Assembly: GCF_004297105.1 (NCBI RefSeq)
Contig: NZ_SCVE01000016.1
Span: forward strand, 1-64,000
DNA length: 64,000 nt
DNA from: Herbiconiux sp.
GTDB lineage: Bacteria; Actinomycetota; Actinomycetes; Actinomycetales; Microbacteriaceae
Reading direction: 5' to 3'
Position numbers and translations under genes: made by a program. Below are positions 32,336 through 41,961 of this stretch, one piece after another; the first letter of the stretch is position 1, and each line of letters opens with the position of its first letter. Below the pieces are notes generated by a model. It saw only the letters and a list, made by a program, of their open reading frames with translations, did not search any database and was not told the DNA's origin.

Positions 32336-33163
32336 ATGGCAACAATCAGCCTGGCTGATGTCAAAGCGCTGCGCGAGCAGCTCGGAACCGGCATGGTCGA
32401 CACCAAGAACGCCCTGGTCGAGGCCGACGGCGACATGGAGAAGGCCGTCGAGATCCTGCGTCTCAAGGGTGCGAAGGGCAACGCGAAGCGTGCCGACCGC
32501 TCCACGAGCGAGGGCCTCGTCGCCGCCAAGCAGGGCGACGGCGCCGCGACGCTGATCGAGCTCGCCTGCGAGACCGACTTCGTCGCGAAGGGCGAGAAGT
32601 TCATCGCCCTCGCCGACAAGGTGCTCGAGGCGTCGTTCGCCGCCGGTGCGTCCACCGTCGAAGAGGCCCTCGCGGCCCCCGCCGACGGCAAGACGGTGGC
32701 CGACGTCATCAACGACGAGGCTGCCATCCTCGGCGAGAAGATCGAACTGCGCCGCATCGTGCGTCTCGAGGGCAACGCCTTCGAGATCTACCTGCACAAG
32801 ACCTCGAAAGACCTGCCCCCGCAGGTCGGCGTGGTCGTGGCCTACTCCGGTTCCGACGCCGAGACCGCTCGCTCCATCGCGCAGCACATCTCGTTCGCCG
32901 ACCCGCAGTACCTCTCCCGCGACGACGTGCCCGCCGAGGCCGTCGAGAAGGAGCGCGCGATCGTCACCGAGATCTCGAAGAACGAGGGCAAGCCCGAGGC
33001 GGCTCTTCCCAAGATCGTCGAGGGTCGCGTGCAGGCCTACTTCAAGCAGGTCGCCCTGCTCGAGCAGGACTACGCGAAGGACAACAAGCTCTCCGTGTCG
33101 AAGGTGCTGGCGGATGCCGGCATCCAGGTCACCGGTTTCGCCCGCTTCAAGGTCGGCGCATAA
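32336..33163 (+). CDS. tsf: Elongation factor Ts
   Basis: A 275-residue EF-Ts, the nucleotide exchange factor of EF-Tu. The N-terminal UBA-like module (ISLADVKALREQLGTGMVD, GDMEKAVEILRLKG) and the TDFV motif (LIELACETDFVAKGEKF) are present, followed by two core subdomains ending in VTGFARFKVGA. AAGGAG lies ahead of the ATG at 32336. A strong terminator follows. Confidence 0.98.
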   Translation: MATISLADVKALREQLGTGMVDTKNALVEADGDMEKAVEILRLKGAKGNAKRADRSTSEGLVAAKQGDGAATLIELACETDFVAKGEKFIALADKVLEASFAAGASTVEEALAAPADGKTVADVINDEAAILGEKIELRRIVRLEGNAFEIYLHKTSKDLPPQVGVVVAYSGSDAETARSIAQHISFADPQYLSRDDVPAEAVEKERAIVTEISKNEGKPEAALPKIVEGRVQAYFKQVALLEQDYAKDNKLSVSKVLADAGIQVTGFARFKVGA

Positions 33164-33178
33164 CCTCTGAGACACATG

Positions 33179-33216
33179 AAAACGGGCTCGGGTCGTCAGA
33201 CCCGGGCCCGTTTTCT
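33179..33216 (+). terminator. Rho-independent terminator after tsf
   Basis: AAAACGGGCTCGGGT (33179-33193) pairs with ACCCGGGCCCGTTTT (33200-33214), with one G-U pair and a six-base loop. The A and T runs at its base make it work in both directions. It ends the rpsB-tsf operon. Confidence 0.95.
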
Positions 33217-33258
33217 CTGTAGCCTGAACATGAGGCACGACGAAGGGACGAACGACGG

Positions 33259-33981
33259 ATGTCAGAGCCGGCTGAGAAGCGCAGGGTACTACTCAAACTC
33301 TCCGGTGAAGCGTTCGGGGGCGGCTCCCTCGGGGTGAACCCCGACGTCGTCTCCAGCCTCGCGCGGGAGATCGCGGAGGCGGCTCGCGAGGTCGAGGTCG
33401 CGATCGTCGTGGGGGGCGGCAACTTCTTCCGCGGAGCCGAGCTCTCCCAGCGTGGCATGGACCGTGGGCGAGCCGACTACATGGGCATGCTGGGCACCGT
33501 GATGAACGCCCTCGCCCTGCAGGACTTCCTCGAGCAGGCCGGAGCGGAGACCCGCGTCCAGTCGGCCATCTCGATGACGCAGGTGGCCGAGCCGTACATC
33601 CCGCGCCGTGCCATCCGGCACCTCGAGAAGGGCCGTGTGGTCATCTTCGGTGCCGGAGCCGGTCTGCCCTACTTCTCCACCGACACGGTCTCCGCTCAGC
33701 GTGCGCTGGAGATCCATGCCGACGAGGTGCTGGTGGCCAAGAACGGCGTCGACGGCGTGTACTCGGCCGACCCGCGTGTCGATGCGGCCGCGGTCAAGCT
33801 CGACACCCTCACCTACAACGACGCACTGATTCAGGGCCTCAAGGTGGTCGACTCCACGGCCTTCAGCCTCTGCATGGACAACGGCATGCCGATGCACGTG
33901 TTCGGTATGGAGCCGGCGGGCAACGTGGCCAAGGCCATCCGGGGCGAGCGCATCGGTACGCTCGTCGCCACATCGCACTGA
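33259..33981 (+). CDS. pyrH: UMP kinase
   Basis: A 240-residue amino-acid-kinase-fold UMP kinase. It shows [58 protein letters not shown] and the ATP-site region [15 protein letters not shown]. It phosphorylates UMP to UDP with allosteric control by GTP and UTP. It heads pyrH-frr-cdsA after the tsf terminator. Confidence 0.98.
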   Translation: MSEPAEKRRVLLKLSGEAFGGGSLGVNPDVVSSLAREIAEAAREVEVAIVVGGGNFFRGAELSQRGMDRGRADYMGMLGTVMNALALQDFLEQAGAETRVQSAISMTQVAEPYIPRRAIRHLEKGRVVIFGAGAGLPYFSTDTVSAQRALEIHADEVLVAKNGVDGVYSADPRVDAAAVKLDTLTYNDALIQGLKVVDSTAFSLCMDNGMPMHVFGMEPAGNVAKAIRGERIGTLVATSH

Positions 33982-34018
33982 GTACACTGAACAGACTGAA
34001 CCACTGAAGGAGTTCCCC

Positions 34019-34573
34019 GTGATCGCGGATGTATTGGCGGATGCCACCGAGCGAATGACCAAGGCCGTCGAGGTCACCAAAGACGACTTCTCGAACGTGC
34101 GCACCGGCCGCGCGAACCCCGCGCTCTTCCAGAAGATCCTGGTGTCGTACTACGGAACCCCGACGCCGCTCGAGCAGCTGGCCTCGTTGCAGAACCAGGA
34201 GGCGCGCACGCTGATCGTCACGCCCTACGACAAGAGCGCCTTGCGCGACATCGAGCAGGCCATCCGCGATGTGCCGAACCTGGGCGCGCAGCCCAACAAC
34301 GACGGCACCATCATCCGTGTCACCCTCCCCGACCTCACCGAGGAGCGTCGCCGGGAGTACGTGAAGATCGTGAAGACCAAGGCCGAAGACGGCAAGGTGT
34401 CGGTGCGCAACATCCGTCGCAAGGCCAAAGACGACCTCGATGCGCTGAAGAGCGAGGTCGGCGACGACGAGGTGGCGCGCGGCGAGAAAGAGCTCGAGCA
34501 GGTCACCAAGAGCCACGTCGACGCCATCGACGACGCCCTGAAGCGCAAGGAAGCCGAACTCCTCGAGGTCTGA
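34019..34573 (+). CDS. frr: Ribosome recycling factor
   Basis: A 184-residue RRF, which with EF-G splits post-termination ribosomes. Conserved segments: [67 protein letters not shown]. The start is GTG at 34019, eight bases after GAAGGAG. TACACT at 33983 in the 37-base gap may give an additional internal promoter. Confidence 0.98.
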   Translation: MIADVLADATERMTKAVEVTKDDFSNVRTGRANPALFQKILVSYYGTPTPLEQLASLQNQEARTLIVTPYDKSALRDIEQAIRDVPNLGAQPNNDGTIIRVTLPDLTEERRREYVKIVKTKAEDGKVSVRNIRRKAKDDLDALKSEVGDDEVARGEKELEQVTKSHVDAIDDALKRKEAELLEV

Positions 34574-34588
34574 CCTCGACGGCCGCCC

Positions 34589-35551
34589 ATGAGCCACGAC
34601 CCCGGTCTCGGACCCAGTCGCACTCCTCCTGTGAGGAAGACGCGATCGCTGTCGCGCGCCGACATCCAGGCGCAGGTGCGCGCCCGCAAGGAGCAGTTCG
34701 ACGAGGCGAACGAGAAGATGACGGCCCGTTCCGGTCGCAACCTGCTCTCCGCCATCCTCATCGGAGTGGTGCTGGCCGGCGTGATGGTGGTCAGTCTCGT
34801 GGTGATCAAAGAGCTCTTCATGGTGCTCGCCGTGGTGCTCGTCACCTTCGGCACGCTCGAGCTCGCCACCGCCTTCCGGCACGCGAACATCCACGTGCCG
34901 CGCATCCCGAGCGTCATCGCGGGTGTGGCCATGGTTCCCGCCGCCTACTACTGGGGCGCCCCCGGGCAGTGGCTGGTGGCTCTCGCCGGGATGCTCCTCG
35001 TGGCGCTCTGGCGCGTGGTGCAGGTGGCGTTCGAGCATCCGCGCCCCACCGCCCTCGGTCTCGTGCGCGATCTCGGCGCCGGCACCTTCGTGCAGGTCTA
35101 CGTCTCCTTCCTCGGCAGCGTCGCGGTGCTGTTGCTCTCGAAGGAGGGAGGCCAGTGGTGGGTTCTCGCCTTCATCATCACGGTGGTGCTGGTGGATGTC
35201 GGCGCCTACGCGACGGGGCTCAACTTCGGCAAGCATCCGATGGCCCCCACGATCAGCCCCAAGAAGACCTGGGAGGGCTTCGCGGGTGCTGCGGCTGCCG
35301 CACTCATCGGCGGCGTGCTGCTCGCCATCTTCATGCTGGGGCAGCCCTGGTGGGTCGGCCTCATCTTCGGCGCCGTCATCACCGTGACGGCCACCGTGGG
35401 CGACCTCTCCGAGTCGCTGCTGAAGCGCGACATCGGCATCAAAGACATGAGTTCCTGGCTGCCGGGGCACGGCGGATTCCTCGACCGTCTCGACTCCATC
35501 CTGCCCTCGGCCGCCGCCGCCTACGTGCTCTGGGTCGTGTTCGCGAGCTGA
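34589..35551 (+). CDS. cdsA: Phosphatidate cytidylyltransferase (CDP-diacylglycerol synthase)
   Basis: A 320-residue membrane enzyme making CDP-diacylglycerol from phosphatidic acid and CTP. A cytoplasmic N-terminus of about 50 residues precedes some eight membrane segments. The family signature at the C-terminal end is complete: SPKKTWEGFAG, and LLKRDIGIKDMSSWLPGHGG followed by FLDRLDS, with the metal-binding Asp residues. It lies 15 bases after frr. Confidence 0.96.
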   Translation: MSHDPGLGPSRTPPVRKTRSLSRADIQAQVRARKEQFDEANEKMTARSGRNLLSAILIGVVLAGVMVVSLVVIKELFMVLAVVLVTFGTLELATAFRHANIHVPRIPSVIAGVAMVPAAYYWGAPGQWLVALAGMLLVALWRVVQVAFEHPRPTALGLVRDLGAGTFVQVYVSFLGSVAVLLLSKEGGQWWVLAFIITVVLVDVGAYATGLNFGKHPMAPTISPKKTWEGFAGAAAAALIGGVLLAIFMLGQPWWVGLIFGAVITVTATVGDLSESLLKRDIGIKDMSSWLPGHGGFLDRLDSILPSAAAAYVLWVVFAS

Positions 35552-35590
35552 CGCTCCGCGTTCCCAGCCAATCGTTGGCACAATAGACCC

Positions 35591-36133
35591 GTGAGCGTTC
35601 CTTTTCCCCGCACCCGCAACTCGACCCTCGGCTACGACACCGACGAGGTCGACGGCTTCCTGGAGAAGGCCCGGCTGGCCTATGACGAGCGTGGCGAGGT
35701 GCTGTCGGCCGGCATCGTGCGCAGCACGGCGTTCAGCATGCGCAAGGGCGGCTACTACCCGCCGGCGGTCGATGCGGCGCTGGAGCGCCTCGAAGACGCC
35801 TTCGCCTTGCGGGAGCGCGACCGCGCCTACCAGGCATCGGGCGACGAGGCCTGGTTCGCGGATGCGCGCTCACGCGCGGCCGAGATCCTTGCTCGCCTCG
35901 AACGACCTGCCGGGCAGAAGTTCGAGAGGGCCGGGTTCTTGCGGGTGGGGTACCACCCGAAAGACGTCGACGCGTTCACGCAGTACCTCGTCGACTACTT
36001 CCGCACGGGCATCGACGTCACGGTGACGGATGTGCGCACGGTGGTCTTCCGTTCCCGCCGCGGCGGCTACAGCGAGACCCAGGTCGACGCGGTGCTCGAC
36101 GCGGTCGTCGACGTGATGCTCGCGGTGCGCTGA
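35591..36133 (+). CDS. DivIVA domain-containing protein with two repeats
   Basis: A 180-residue cytoplasmic protein with two copies of the DivIVA membrane-binding motif: FPRTRNSTLGYDTDEVDGFL (5-24) and FERAGFLRVGYHPKDVDAFT (110-129). Between and after them are related segments (AFSMRKGGYYPPAVDAALER, VVFRSRRGGYSETQVDAVLD). It lacks the long coiled coil of true DivIVA/Wag31, so it may bind membranes or Wag31 without polymerising. The GTG start has CACAAT six bases upstream, which suggests a leaderless transcript independent of cdsA. Confidence 0.85.
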   Translation: MSVPFPRTRNSTLGYDTDEVDGFLEKARLAYDERGEVLSAGIVRSTAFSMRKGGYYPPAVDAALERLEDAFALRERDRAYQASGDEAWFADARSRAAEILARLERPAGQKFERAGFLRVGYHPKDVDAFTQYLVDYFRTGIDVTVTDVRTVVFRSRRGGYSETQVDAVLDAVVDVMLAVR

Positions 36134-36350
36134 GCCGCGCACGATCCTTGAATCACGGCGCCGAAAAGCCGCTTGGCGCTCTGATTTCCCGCGTGAATAT
36201 TTCGATCGCGTAAAGAATGCTCATAAATGGGGTACCCCAGTTTGGGTGACACGGATTCACTGTGTTAGCTATGTGTCACAGCACAAGCGGCCCGCGACGT
36301 CCACAGCGCCTCCGGTCCGCCCGCACCTGACACAGGAGGTACTGACGGAT
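36134..36350 (+). promoter_or_regulatory. Intergenic region upstream of the peptide ABC importer
   Basis: This 217-base gap is less GC-rich than its surroundings. It holds a perfect palindrome GGGGTACCCC (36229-36238), an inverted repeat GTGACAC/GTGTCAC (near 36245 and 36273), and AT-rich TAAAGAAT and CATAAAT boxes that could be -10 elements. Together they suggest a regulated promoter. ACAGGAGGT at the end is the ribosome binding site of the binding-protein gene. Confidence 0.5.
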
Positions 36351-37976
36351 ATGACATCCGCATCCACATTCGCCCGACGCACGCTCGTCGTGGCGGCCAG
36401 CGGGGCGGCGTTCGCGCTCGTCCTCAGCGGCTGCGCCGCGGGAAGCACCGATTCCACCACGTCATCGGGCGAGACGATCATCGTCGGCACCACCGACAAG
36501 GTCACGACCCTCGACCCCGCCGGTTCGTACGACAACGGTTCGTTCGCCGTGATGAACCAGGTGTTCCCGCTCCTCATGAACACTCCCTACGGCAGCCCCG
36601 ATGTCGAGCCCGACATCGCCGAGAGCGCCGAGTTCACCGGCCCCACCGCCTATACGGTGAAGCTCAAGGAGGGTCTCACCTTCGCGAATGGCAACGCGCT
36701 GACCTCCTCGGATGTCAAGTTCAGCTTCGACCGCGACCTCGCGATCGCCGACCCCAACGGCCCGTCGTCGCTGCTGTACAACCTCGACAGCGTCGACACC
36801 CCCGACGACCTCACCGTGGTCTTCAACCTGAAGAGCCCCGACGACCAGGTCTTCCCGCAGATCCTCTCGAGCCCCGCTGGCCCGATCGTCGACGAAGAGG
36901 TCTTCTCGGCCGACTCGATCACGCCCGATGAAGACATCGTGGCGGGCAAGGCCTTCGCGGGCCAGTACACGATCTCGAGCTACGACTTCAACAACCTCAT
37001 CTCCTATGAGCCCTTCGCCGACTACAAGGGTGTTCTGCCGGCAGCCGAGTCGCCCATCAACGCCAAGTACTACGCCGACTCGTCGAACCTCAAGCTCGAC
37101 GTGCAGGAGGGCAACATCGACGTGGCGTTCCGCAGCCTCTCGGCCACCGACGTCGACGACCTCTCGACCAACGATGCCGTGAAGGTCTACGACGGCCCGG
37201 GTGGTGAGATCCGCTACATCACGTTCAACTTCGACACGCAGCCGTTCGGCGCCACCACCGCCGAGGCCGACCCCGCGAAGGCCACGGCCGTGCGCCAGGC
37301 GGTGGCCGACCTGATCGACCGCGACGAGATCGCCGACCAGGTCTACAAGGGCACCTACACCCCGCTGTACTCCTTCGTTCCCGCGGGCCTCACCGGCGCC
37401 ACCGAGGTGCTCAAGGAGACGTACGGAGACGGCAACGGCGGCCCGTCGGTCGACAAGGCCACGGCCACACTCACCGCGGCCGGAGTCACCGAGCCCGTCG
37501 AGCTGAACCTGCAGTACAGCCCCGACCACTACGGCCCCTCTTCAGGCGACGAATACGCGCTCATCAAAGACCAGCTCGAGAAGTCGGGTCTGTTCACGGT
37601 GAACCTGCAGTCGACCGAGTGGGTGCAGTACGCGAAAGACCGCACGGCCGACCTCTACCCGGCCTACCAGCTGGGCTGGTTCCCCGACTACTCCGACGCC
37701 GACAACTACCTCACTCCGTTCTTCCTGAAGGACAACTTCCTCGGCAACCACTACGACAACCCCGAGGTCAACGACCTCATCCTGAAGCAGGCCTCCACGG
37801 CCGACGCGGCCGAGCGCCAGTCGATCATCGAGGAGATCCAGGCCAAGGAAGCCGTCGACCTGTCGACCGTGCCCTACCTCCAGGGCGCCCAGGTGGCCGT
37901 GGCGGGAACGGATGTCGGCGGGGTCACCCTCGACGCGTCGTTCAAGTTCCGCTACGCCCCGCTGACCAAGGGCTAG
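36351..37976 (+). CDS. Peptide/oligopeptide-type ABC transporter substrate-binding lipoprotein
   Basis: A 541-residue family 5 (DppA/OppA) binding protein. The signal peptide ends in the lipobox LVLSGC with Cys28 as the lipidated residue. Mature-protein signatures are TTDKVTTLDPAGSYDNGSF near the N-terminus, DSSNLKLDVQEGNIDVAF, and VRQAVADLIDRDEIADQVYK with the hinge region. It delivers di/oligopeptides or a related solute to the permeases encoded next. The ATG at 36351 is backed by ACAGGAGGT. A strong hairpin after the gene probably keeps its mRNA level above that of the permeases. Confidence 0.93.
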   Translation: MTSASTFARRTLVVAASGAAFALVLSGCAAGSTDSTTSSGETIIVGTTDKVTTLDPAGSYDNGSFAVMNQVFPLLMNTPYGSPDVEPDIAESAEFTGPTAYTVKLKEGLTFANGNALTSSDVKFSFDRDLAIADPNGPSSLLYNLDSVDTPDDLTVVFNLKSPDDQVFPQILSSPAGPIVDEEVFSADSITPDEDIVAGKAFAGQYTISSYDFNNLISYEPFADYKGVLPAAESPINAKYYADSSNLKLDVQEGNIDVAFRSLSATDVDDLSTNDAVKVYDGPGGEIRYITFNFDTQPFGATTAEADPAKATAVRQAVADLIDRDEIADQVYKGTYTPLYSFVPAGLTGATEVLKETYGDGNGGPSVDKATATLTAAGVTEPVELNLQYSPDHYGPSSGDEYALIKDQLEKSGLFTVNLQSTEWVQYAKDRTADLYPAYQLGWFPDYSDADNYLTPFFLKDNFLGNHYDNPEVNDLILKQASTADAAERQSIIEEIQAKEAVDLSTVPYLQGAQVAVAGTDVGGVTLDASFKFRYAPLTKG

Positions 37977-37993
37977 AACGACACCCGCACCCA

Positions 37994-38021
37994 GGGGCGG
38001 CCGGATCACACCGGCCGCCCC
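37994..38021 (+). terminator. Intercistronic hairpin after the binding-protein gene
   Basis: GGGGCGGCCGG (37994-38004) pairs perfectly with CCGGCCGCCCC (38011-38021) around a six-base loop. It lacks a T tract. Such hairpins between binding-protein and permease genes stabilise the upstream mRNA or cause partial termination. Confidence 0.75.
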
Positions 38022-38063
38022 TTCGCGCGGCCCGACCCGCCTGGCACCGATGACTGATTGGCA

Positions 38064-39152
38064 ATGATGACGACAAGTCTGCTTCCGACCGACGCACCGT
38101 CGGTGGTCGCTCCGAAACCGAAGAGCGCCGGGGGAGGGCTGGGGCGATATCTCCTCATCCGCTTCCTGCTGATCTTCCCCACCATCTTCATCCTGGTCAC
38201 GCTGGTGTTCCTGCTGATGCGCACGATCGGCGACCCCATCACGGCAGCCCAGGGTGGCCGGCTCACGGCCGACCAGCTGGCCGAGCGTATCCATGCCGCC
38301 GGCTACGACCGGCCCGTGCTCGTGCAGTACGTCGAGTACCTCGGACAGGTGTTCACCGGCAACTTCGGCAACACCATCAGCGACAACCGCCCTGTCACAG
38401 AGGTGCTCCTCACCTACGGCGGAGCCACCCTGGAGCTGGCCTTCTACGCGCTCATCGTGGCCTTCATCGTCGGCATCCCGCTGGGCATGCTCGCCGCCTA
38501 CTTCCGCGACCGCTACCCCGACGCGGTGCTGCGCATCGCCGCCATCCTCTTCTACGCCACCCCCGTGTTCTTCGCGGGCATGATGCTCAAACTGATCTTC
38601 TCCGTGTGGCTGCAGTGGCTCCCGGTGGCCGGCCGCGCCACGACGCGCACCGAACTGGCGATGCAGACCCTGCCCAACAAGACGGGCATCTACCTGATCG
38701 ATGCGATCCAGCTCGGCAACTCGGCGGCCATCGGTGACGTGCTCTCGCACGCGGTGCTCCCCGGCATCGCGCTCGGCCTCCTGACCGCCGGCGTGTTCCT
38801 CCGCCTCGTGCGCACCAACGTCATCGGTACCCTCGGCACCGACTACGTGGATGCGGCCCGCTCCCGCGGAGTGAGCGAATTCCGCCTGGTGCGCAAGCAC
38901 GCCTACAAGCCCGCGCTCATCCCGATCATCACCGTGATCGGCCTGCAGATCGCGCTGCTCCTCGGGGGCGCGGTGCTCACCGAGACCACCTTCGAGTGGA
39001 AGGGTCTCGGCTTCCAGCTCGCGGCCTACCTCTCGGCCCGCGACTTCGTGGCGGTGCAGGGCATCGTGGCCCTGCTCGCCGTGTTCGTGGCCCTCACCAA
39101 CTTCGTCGTCGACGTGATCGCGGCGCTCATCGACCCGCGAGTGAGGTACTGA
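38064..39152 (+). CDS. ABC transporter permease (DppB-like)
   Basis: A 362-residue inner-membrane permease. After a short cytoplasmic N-terminus, the first segment LIRFLLIFPTIFILVTLVFL leads to the DppB-type extracytoplasmic region and then five more segments. The EAA-like cytoplasmic loop that contacts the ATPase is near residues 255-285 (YVDAARSRGVSEFRLVRKHA). The ATG at 38064 has no convincing Shine-Dalgarno sequence; a TTG two codons upstream or the adjacent ATG at 38067 are alternatives. Confidence 0.94.
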   Translation: MMTTSLLPTDAPSVVAPKPKSAGGGLGRYLLIRFLLIFPTIFILVTLVFLLMRTIGDPITAAQGGRLTADQLAERIHAAGYDRPVLVQYVEYLGQVFTGNFGNTISDNRPVTEVLLTYGGATLELAFYALIVAFIVGIPLGMLAAYFRDRYPDAVLRIAAILFYATPVFFAGMMLKLIFSVWLQWLPVAGRATTRTELAMQTLPNKTGIYLIDAIQLGNSAAIGDVLSHAVLPGIALGLLTAGVFLRLVRTNVIGTLGTDYVDAARSRGVSEFRLVRKHAYKPALIPIITVIGLQIALLLGGAVLTETTFEWKGLGFQLAAYLSARDFVAVQGIVALLAVFVALTNFVVDVIAALIDPRVRY

Positions 39153-39154
39153 GC

Positions 39155-40201
39155 ATGACCACCGAACTCGTTCCCACCGGCCACGTGGCCGCGCTGCCGC
39201 CCACGAAGCCCGGATTCTTCGGCCGCCTCCCCGTGCTGAAGCAGCTGCGGCAGAGCGTGGGCCTCCAGCGCGGCATGCTCGTGGCCGGCCTCGTGATCAC
39301 CGCGATCTTCGTTCTCGTGGCGATCTTCGCCCCGCTCATCGCGCCGTACGGCTTCTCCCAGCTGCGCGACGACGCCGGGGCCTTCGGCGCGCAGCAGCCG
39401 CCGAGCGCCGCCCACATCATGGGCACAACGGTCGGCGGCTACGACGTGTACTCGCGCGTGCTCTGGGGTGCCCAGACGGCGGTGCTCGTCATCATCATGG
39501 CCGTGGTCTTCTCGATCTTCGCCGGCATCCTGCTCGGGCTCGTCTCGGGCTATCTCGGCGGTTGGCTCGATCGTGTGCTCGTGGTGATCGGCGACGCCAT
39601 CTACGCCTTCCCGTCGCTGCTGCTCGCCATCGTGCTCTCGATCGTGATCTCGGGCGGCCAGTCGAGCCTCTGGGGCGGCATCATGGCCGCGGCGCTGTCG
39701 ATCACGGTCGTCTTCATCCCGCAGTACTACCGCGTCATCCGGGCCGAGACGATCCGCATCAAGGCGGAGCCCTACGTGGAGTCGGCGAAGATGCTCGGCG
39801 CCGGGGCGCCGCGCATCATGTTCCGACACGTGCTGCGCAACGCCACGCGCACCCTGCCCATCATCTTCACGCTGAACTCCTCCGAGGCGCTGCTCACACT
39901 CGCGGGACTCGGGTTCCTCGGCTTCGGCATCGAACCCACGGCCGCGGCCGAGTGGGGCTATGACCTCAACAAGGCACTGTCGGACGTCACGAGCGGCATC
40001 TGGTGGACGGCGCTCTACCCGGGTCTCGCCATCGTGCTCGCCGTGCTCGGCATCACCCTCGTGGGCGAGAGCCTCAACGACCTCGCCGATCCGCGCCTGC
40101 GCGGGCGAAAGCGCGTGAAGCAGAAGGAGGGCACGATGTCGCTCACCTCGGTCGACAAGCCGCTGCCGAGCGAAACCGAGATCCTGGAGGAGAACGCATG
40201 A
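39155..40201 (+). CDS. ABC transporter permease (DppC-like)
   Basis: A 348-residue permease. The long N-terminal arm, first membrane segment (MLVAGLVITAIFVLVAIFAP), periplasmic loop with HIMGTTVGGYDVYSRVLWGA and five-helix core match DppC. The ATPase-docking loop is YVESAKMLGAGAPRIMFRHV. Its ATG is two bases after the dppB-like stop, and its own stop overlaps the ATPase start (ATGA). Confidence 0.94.
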   Translation: MTTELVPTGHVAALPPTKPGFFGRLPVLKQLRQSVGLQRGMLVAGLVITAIFVLVAIFAPLIAPYGFSQLRDDAGAFGAQQPPSAAHIMGTTVGGYDVYSRVLWGAQTAVLVIIMAVVFSIFAGILLGLVSGYLGGWLDRVLVVIGDAIYAFPSLLLAIVLSIVISGGQSSLWGGIMAAALSITVVFIPQYYRVIRAETIRIKAEPYVESAKMLGAGAPRIMFRHVLRNATRTLPIIFTLNSSEALLTLAGLGFLGFGIEPTAAAEWGYDLNKALSDVTSGIWWTALYPGLAIVLAVLGITLVGESLNDLADPRLRGRKRVKQKEGTMSLTSVDKPLPSETEILEENA

Positions 40202-41943
40202 GCACCGACGTCGTGACCCCGGTCGTGCAGATCGACGATCTCTCCATCTCCTTCGCCACCGACGCCGGAGCGGTGAAGGCCGTGGCCGGCGTCACCCTCA
40301 CCGTGAACCGGGGCGAGGTGCTCGCCATCGTGGGGGAGTCGGGCAGCGGCAAGACCGTCACCGCCAAGTCGATCCTGGGTCTGCTGCCCGAGACCGCAAC
40401 GCTCGGCGGCGCGGTTCTGCTGTCGAATCGCGCCGGAACCGCCACGCGCGACATCGTGACCCTCGACAAGAAGCAGCTGAGGGCCGTGCGCGGCGCCGAC
40501 GTCTCGATGGTGTTCCAAGAGCCGTCGACCGCCCTGAATCCCGTCTACACGGTGGGCTGGCAGATCGCGGAGGGGCTCCGTGCGCACAATGCGAAGCTGA
40601 CACGCTCCGAGGCCAAGCGCCAGGCCATCGACATCCTGCGCAAGGTGGGGATCCCCGATCCCGAGGTGCGCGTCGACTACTACCCGCATCAGTTCTCCGG
40701 TGGCCAGAAGCAGCGCGTCGTGATCGCCTCCGCGCTCGTTCTGAACCCGGGCCTGATCGTGGCCGACGAGCCCACCACGGCGCTCGACGTCACGGTGCAG
40801 GCCGAGATCCTCGACCTGCTGCGCCGCCTCCGCGACGAGTTCGGCACGGCGATCGTGCTGATCACCCACAACATGGGGGTCGTGGCCGACCTCGCCGACC
40901 GGGTCGCCGTGATGTACCAGGGCGTCGTGGTGGAGGAGGCGGATGCCGCCACCCTCTTCAGCGCGCCGCAGAACGACTACACGAAGAAGCTCCTCGACGC
41001 CGTTCCGCGCATCGGCCAGGGCCGGGTGCGCACCGTCGAGCGGGCGGCGGAACGGGAACGGATGCGGGTCTCGCGCGCATCCGAGGGCCACGTCGACGCC
41101 CCCGTCGTGGAGGCCACCGATCTCGTGATCGAGTACCCGGGCCGCCTCGGCCGCAAGGGGTTCCGCGCGGTGGACGAGGTGTCGTTCCGCATCGCACAGG
41201 GCGAAGTGCTCGGCCTCGTGGGCGAGAGCGGATCGGGCAAGACCACCATCGGCCGGGCCATCGGAGGTCTCACCCGCATCACGGGGGGCTCGCTGAAGGT
41301 GCTCGACTTCGAGATGAACGGCTTCTCGGAGCGTCGGTTCAAGCCGTTGCGCGCCGACATCGGGTTCGTGTTCCAGGATCCGGCGGCGAGCTTCAACCCC
41401 CTGCTCACCATCGCGGACGCGGTGGCCGAGCCACTCGTCATCCACGGTCGGGCGAAGAATCCGGAGGCGGCTCGCAAGCGGGTCGACGAACTGCTCGAGG
41501 CCGTGCAGCTGCCGAAGAGCTACGGCGACCGCTTCCCGCACGAACTGAGCGGCGGCCAGCGCCAGCGCGCGAGCCTGGCTCGCGGGCTCGCGCTCGAGCC
41601 GAAGCTGCTGATCGCCGATGAGCCCACCTCGGCCCTCGATGTGTCGGTGCAGGCCCGGGTTCTCGAACTCTTCGCCGAGCTCCAGCTCGAGTTCGGCTTC
41701 GCGGCCCTGTTCATCAGCCACGACCTCGCCGTGGTCGATCTGCTGGCCGACCGCATCGCCGTTCTCTACCACGGTGCCCTCGTGGAGGAGGGCACGGGTG
41801 AGGAGGTGCTCGAGCATCCGCAGAACCCGTACACCCGCCGGTTGCTCGCCTCGCTGCCCGTTCCCGACCCGGCGGAGCAGGCTGCGCGCCGGGGCCTGCT
41901 GGCCTCGCTGCAGGAGAATTCTCGGGCGAATCCAGCCGGATGA
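40198..41943 (+). CDS. Fused ABC transporter ATPase (DppD-DppF type)
   Basis: A 581-residue protein holding two complete nucleotide-binding domains, which are separate proteins in E. coli Dpp/Opp. Domain 1 (about 10-270) has Walker A GESGSGKT (46-53), signature FSGGQKQRV and Walker B LIVADEPT; domain 2 (about 300-560) has GESGSGKT, LSGGQRQRA and LLIADEPT, and ends with the family tail NPYTRRLLASLPVPDP. It powers the two permeases. The fusion guarantees equal amounts of both ATP sites. It overlaps the permease gene by four bases. Confidence 0.96.
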   Translation: MSTDVVTPVVQIDDLSISFATDAGAVKAVAGVTLTVNRGEVLAIVGESGSGKTVTAKSILGLLPETATLGGAVLLSNRAGTATRDIVTLDKKQLRAVRGADVSMVFQEPSTALNPVYTVGWQIAEGLRAHNAKLTRSEAKRQAIDILRKVGIPDPEVRVDYYPHQFSGGQKQRVVIASALVLNPGLIVADEPTTALDVTVQAEILDLLRRLRDEFGTAIVLITHNMGVVADLADRVAVMYQGVVVEEADAATLFSAPQNDYTKKLLDAVPRIGQGRVRTVERAAERERMRVSRASEGHVDAPVVEATDLVIEYPGRLGRKGFRAVDEVSFRIAQGEVLGLVGESGSGKTTIGRAIGGLTRITGGSLKVLDFEMNGFSERRFKPLRADIGFVFQDPAASFNPLLTIADAVAEPLVIHGRAKNPEAARKRVDELLEAVQLPKSYGDRFPHELSGGQRQRASLARGLALEPKLLIADEPTSALDVSVQARVLELFAELQLEFGFAALFISHDLAVVDLLADRIAVLYHGALVEEGTGEEVLEHPQNPYTRRLLASLPVPDPAEQAARRGLLASLQENSRANPAG

Positions 41944-41961
41944 GCTAAAATCGGTCAAATC

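Noticed and set aside
36157..36175. Weak hairpin GGCGCC/GGCGCT after the DivIVA-like gene as terminator
   Set aside because: Only about five pairs with a long loop and no T tract.
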